The position numbers were made by a program, and so were the translations under genes. From NCBI GenBank assembly GCA_032718475.1, contig JAUCBJ010006812.1:1-64000 (forward strand): a DNA stretch of 64,000 nucleotides. The letters run 5' to 3'. Within the stretch, counting starts at the first letter, position 1; the number at the start of each line of letters is the position of its first letter. Under the pieces are notes generated by a model, which did not search any database, was not told where the DNA came from, and was given only the letters and a program-made list of their open reading frames with translations. This document shows positions 60,570-64,000 of the stretch, in pieces. This DNA is from Nemertoderma westbladi (taxonomy: Eukaryota > Xenacoelomorpha > Nemertodermatida > Nemertodermatidae).

Positions 60570-63500
60570 GTGAGTATAATGTGTATCTCGGTCTGGAGAC
60601 CAACCTGTGAGTATAATGTGTATCTCGGTCTGGAAACCAACCTGTGAGTATAATGTGTAGCTTGGTCTGGAGACCAACCTGTGAGTATAATGTGTAGCTT
60701 GGTCTGGAGACCAACCTGTGAGTATAATGTGTATCTCGGTCTGGAGACCAACCTGTGAGTATAATGAGTATAATGTGTATCTCGGTCTGGAGACCAACCT
60801 GTGAGTATAATGTGTAGCTCGGTCTGGAGACCAACCTGTGAGTATAATGTGTATCTCGGTCTGGAGACCAACCTGTGAGTATAATGTGTATCTCGGTCTG
60901 GAGACCAACCTGTGAGTATAATGTGTATCTCGGTCTGGAGACCAACCTGTGAGTATAATGTGTAGCTTGGTCTGGAGACCAACCTGTGAGTATAATGTGT
61001 AGCTTGGTCTGGAGACCAACCTGTGAGTATAATGTGTATCTCGGTCTGGAGACCAACCTGTGAGTATAATGTGTATCTCGGTCTGGAGACCAACCTGTGA
61101 GTATAATGTGTAGCTTGGTCTGGAGACCAACCTGTGAGTATAATGTGTAGCTCGGTATGGAAACCAACCTGTGAGTATAATGTGTAGCTCGGTATGGAGA
61201 CCAACCTGTGAGTATAATGTGTATCTCGGTCTGGAGACCAACCTGTGAGTATAATGTGTATCTCGGTCTGGAGACCAACGTGTGAGTATAATGTGTAGCT
61301 CGGTATGGAAACCAACCTGTGAGTATAATGTGTAGCTCGGTATGGAGACCAACCTGTGAGTATAATGTGTATCTCGGTCTGGAGACCAACCTGTGAGTAT
61401 AATGTGTATCTCGGTCTGGAGACCAACCTGTGAGTATAATGTGTAGCTCGGTCTGGAGACCAACCTGTGAGTATAATGTGTAGCTCAGTCTGGAGACCAA
61501 CCTGTGAGTATAATGTGTAGCTTGGTCTGGAGACCAACCTGTGAGTATAATGTGTAGCTTGGTCTGGAGACCAACCTGTGAGTATAATGTGTATCTCGGT
61601 CTGGAGACCAACCTGTGAGTATAATGTGTATCTCGGTCTGGAGACCAACCTGTGAGTATAATGTGTATCTCGGTCTGGAGACCAACCTGTGAGTATAATG
61701 TGTATCTCGGTCTGGAGACCAACCCGTGAGTATAATGTGTATCTCGGTATGGAGTCCAACCTGTGAGTATAATGTGTATCTCGGTCTGGAGTCCAACCTG
61801 TGAGTATAATGTGTATCTCAGTCTGGAGACCAACCTGTGAGTATAATGTGTATCTCAGTCTGGAGACCAACCTGTGAGTATAATGTGTATCTCGGTCTGG
61901 AGACCAACCTGTGAGTATAATGTGTATCTCGGTCTGGAGACCAACCTGTGAGTATAATGTGTAGCTCGGTCTGGAGACCAACCTGTGAGTATAATGTGTA
62001 TCTCGGTCTGGAAACCAACCTGTGAGTATAATGTGTGGCTCGGTCTGGAGACCAACCTGTGAGTATAATGTGTATCTCGGTCTGGAGACCAACCTGTGAG
62101 TATAATGTGTATCTCGGTCTGGAGATCAACCTGTGAGTATAATGTGTAGCTTGGTCTGGAGACCAACCTGTGAGTATAATGTGTATCTCGGTCTGGAAAC
62201 CAACCTGTGAGTATAATGTGTGGCTCGGTCTGGAGACCAACCTGTGAGTATAATGTGTATCTCGGTCTGGAGACCAACCTGTGAGTATAATGTGTAGCTC
62301 GTTCTGGAGACCAACCTGTGAGTATAATGTGTATCTCGGTCTGGAGACCAACCTGTGAGTATAATGTGTATCTCGGTCTGGAGACCAACCTGTGAGTATA
62401 ATGTGTATCTCGGTCTGGAGACCAACCTGTGAGTATAATGTGTATCTCGGTCTGGAGACCAACCTGTGAGTATAATGTGTATCTCGGTCTGAAGACCAAC
62501 CTGTGAGTATAATGTGTATCTCGGTCTGGAGACCAACCTGTGAGTATAATGTGTAGCTCGGTCTGGAGACCAACCTGTGAGTATAATGTGTATCTCAGTC
62601 TGGAGACCAACCTGTGAGTATAATGTGTAGCTCGGTCTGGAGACCAACCTGTGAGTATAATGTGTATCTCGGTCTGGAGACCAACCTGTGAGTATAATGT
62701 GTATCTCGGTCTGGAGACCAACCCGTGAGTATAATGTGTATCTCGGTATGGAGTCCAACCTGTGAGTATAATGTGTATCTCGGTCTGGAGTCCAACCTGT
62801 GAGTATAATGTGTATCTCAGTCTGGAGACCAACCTGTGAGTATAATGTGTATCTCAGTCTGGAGACCAACCTGTGAGTATAATGTGTATCTCGGTCTGGA
62901 GACCAACCTGTGAGTATAATGTGTATCTCGGTCTGGAGACCAACCTGTGAGTATAATGTGTATCTCGGTCTGGAGACCAACCTGTGAGTATAATGTGTAT
63001 CTCGGTCTGGAGACCAACCTGTGAGTATAATGTGTATCTCGGTCTGGAGACCAACCTGTGAGTATAATGTGTATCTCGGTCTGGAGACCAACCTGTGAGT
63101 ATAATGTGTATCTCGGTCTGGAGACCAACCTGTGAGTATAATGTGTATCTCGGTCTGGAGACCAACCTGTGAGTATAATGTGTAGCTCGGTCTGGAGACC
63201 AACCTGTGAGTATAATGTGTATCTCAGTCTGGAGACCAACCTGTGAGTATAATGTGTAGCTCGGTCTGGAGACCAACCTGTGAGTATAATGTGTATCTCG
63301 GTCTGGAGACCAACCTGTGAGTATAATGTGTATCTCGGTCTGGAGACCAACCTGTGAGTATAATGTGTATCTCGGTCTGGAGACCAACCTGTGAGTATAA
63401 TGTGTATCTCGGTCTGGAGACCAACCTGTGAGTATAATGTGTATCTCGGTCTGGAGACCAACCTGTGAGTATAATGTGTATCTCGGTCTGGAGACCAACC

Positions 63501-64000
63501 TGTGAGTATAATGTGTATCTCGGTCTGGAGACCAACCTGTGAGTATAATGTGTAGCTCGGTCTGGAGACCAACCTGTGAGTATAATGTGTATCTCAGTCT
63601 GGAGACCAACCTGTGAGTATAATGTGTAGCTTGGTCTGGAGACCAACCTGTGAGTATAATGTGTATCTCGGTCTGGAGACCAACCTGTGAGTATAATGTG
63701 TATCTCAGTCTGGAGACCAACCTGTGAGTATAATGTGTATCTCGGTATGGAGTCCAACCTGTGAGTATAATGTGTAGCTCGGTCTGGAGACCAACCTGTG
63801 AGTATAATGTGTATCTCGGTATGGAGTCCAACCTGTGAGTATAAAATGTGTAGCTTGGTCTGGAGTCCAACCTGTGAGTATAATGTGTAGCTCGGTCTGG
63901 AGACCAACCTGTGAGTATAATGTGTATCTCGGTATGGAGTCCAACCTGTGAGTATAAAATGTGTAGCTTGGTCTGGAGACCAACCTGTGAGTATAATGTG
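60553..64000. repeat. 37-bp minisatellite spanning the DNPEP exon 3 donor (>=93 copies)
   Basis: The unit is GGTCTGGAGACCAACCT | GTGAGTATAATGTGTATCTC, the bar marking the DNPEP exon 3/intron 3 border. Copy 1 is the real junction at 60569/60570. Variation is mostly in TATCTC/TAGCTC/TAGCTT and GGAGACC/GGAAACC/GGAGTCC, while GTGAGTATAA is kept in every copy I read. A 27-unit block (~999 bp) is repeated (61.8 kb to 62.8 kb, and 62.57 to 63.57 kb). It runs off the window edge. Confidence 0.97.

Noticed and set aside
60415-63983. Many long minus-strand frames ([11 protein letters not shown] type) over the 37-bp array
   Set aside because: The 37-bp unit lacks stops on the minus strand and cycles through all frames; shadows of the repeat.

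Overview
This is animal nuclear DNA, probably from an invertebrate. The window has spliced genes with GT-AG introns, orthologs of FTSJ3, KXD1 and DNPEP, non-LTR retrotransposon and tRNA-like SINE remains, and many tandem and inverted repeats. I cannot name the species. Overlapping palindromes such as TAGGCCTA and ACCGGT recur in the intergenic DNA.

Layout. 1-13544: satellite of ~1.72-1.74 kb units (eight copies, running off the left edge), followed by a decayed copy to ~14165. 14432-18152: tandem duplication carrying a 516-bp insertion, then an inverted repeat with tRNA-like promoter boxes. 19102-25032 (minus): predicted two-exon gene for a ~1508-residue protein with two coding minisatellites (45 bp and 42 bp). 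25856-27104: Mutator-like element with a 9-bp target duplication. 28070-30196 (minus): single-exon FTSJ3. 30415-32537: related element close to the FTSJ3 start. 34504-43364: an 8.9-kb foldback-type inverted repeat bounded by an 8-bp direct repeat, with a Tc1-like element nested in one arm and a further element inside that. 43786-48509 (plus): three-exon KXD1 whose last exon runs into a 21-bp minisatellite. 50684-52150: 40-bp minisatellite. 54570 onward (plus): first three exons of DNPEP, with a 21-bp minisatellite in intron 2 and a 37-bp minisatellite that starts across the exon 3 splice donor and runs off the right edge.

The identified genes act in unrelated processes: pre-rRNA methylation and ribosome assembly (FTSJ3), lysosome positioning as a BORC subunit (KXD1) and acidic N-terminal residue removal (DNPEP). 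No operon-like arrangement is seen. What unites the window is repeat biology: in three genes the minisatellites lie in or across exons, and several mobile elements have terminal inverted repeats built from short direct repeats.

Most striking are the DNPEP exon-intron junction copied ~93 times in tandem and the giant foldback element. All exon boundaries were read by eye from splice consensus, reading phase and remembered family sequences; no alignment or transcript data were available.
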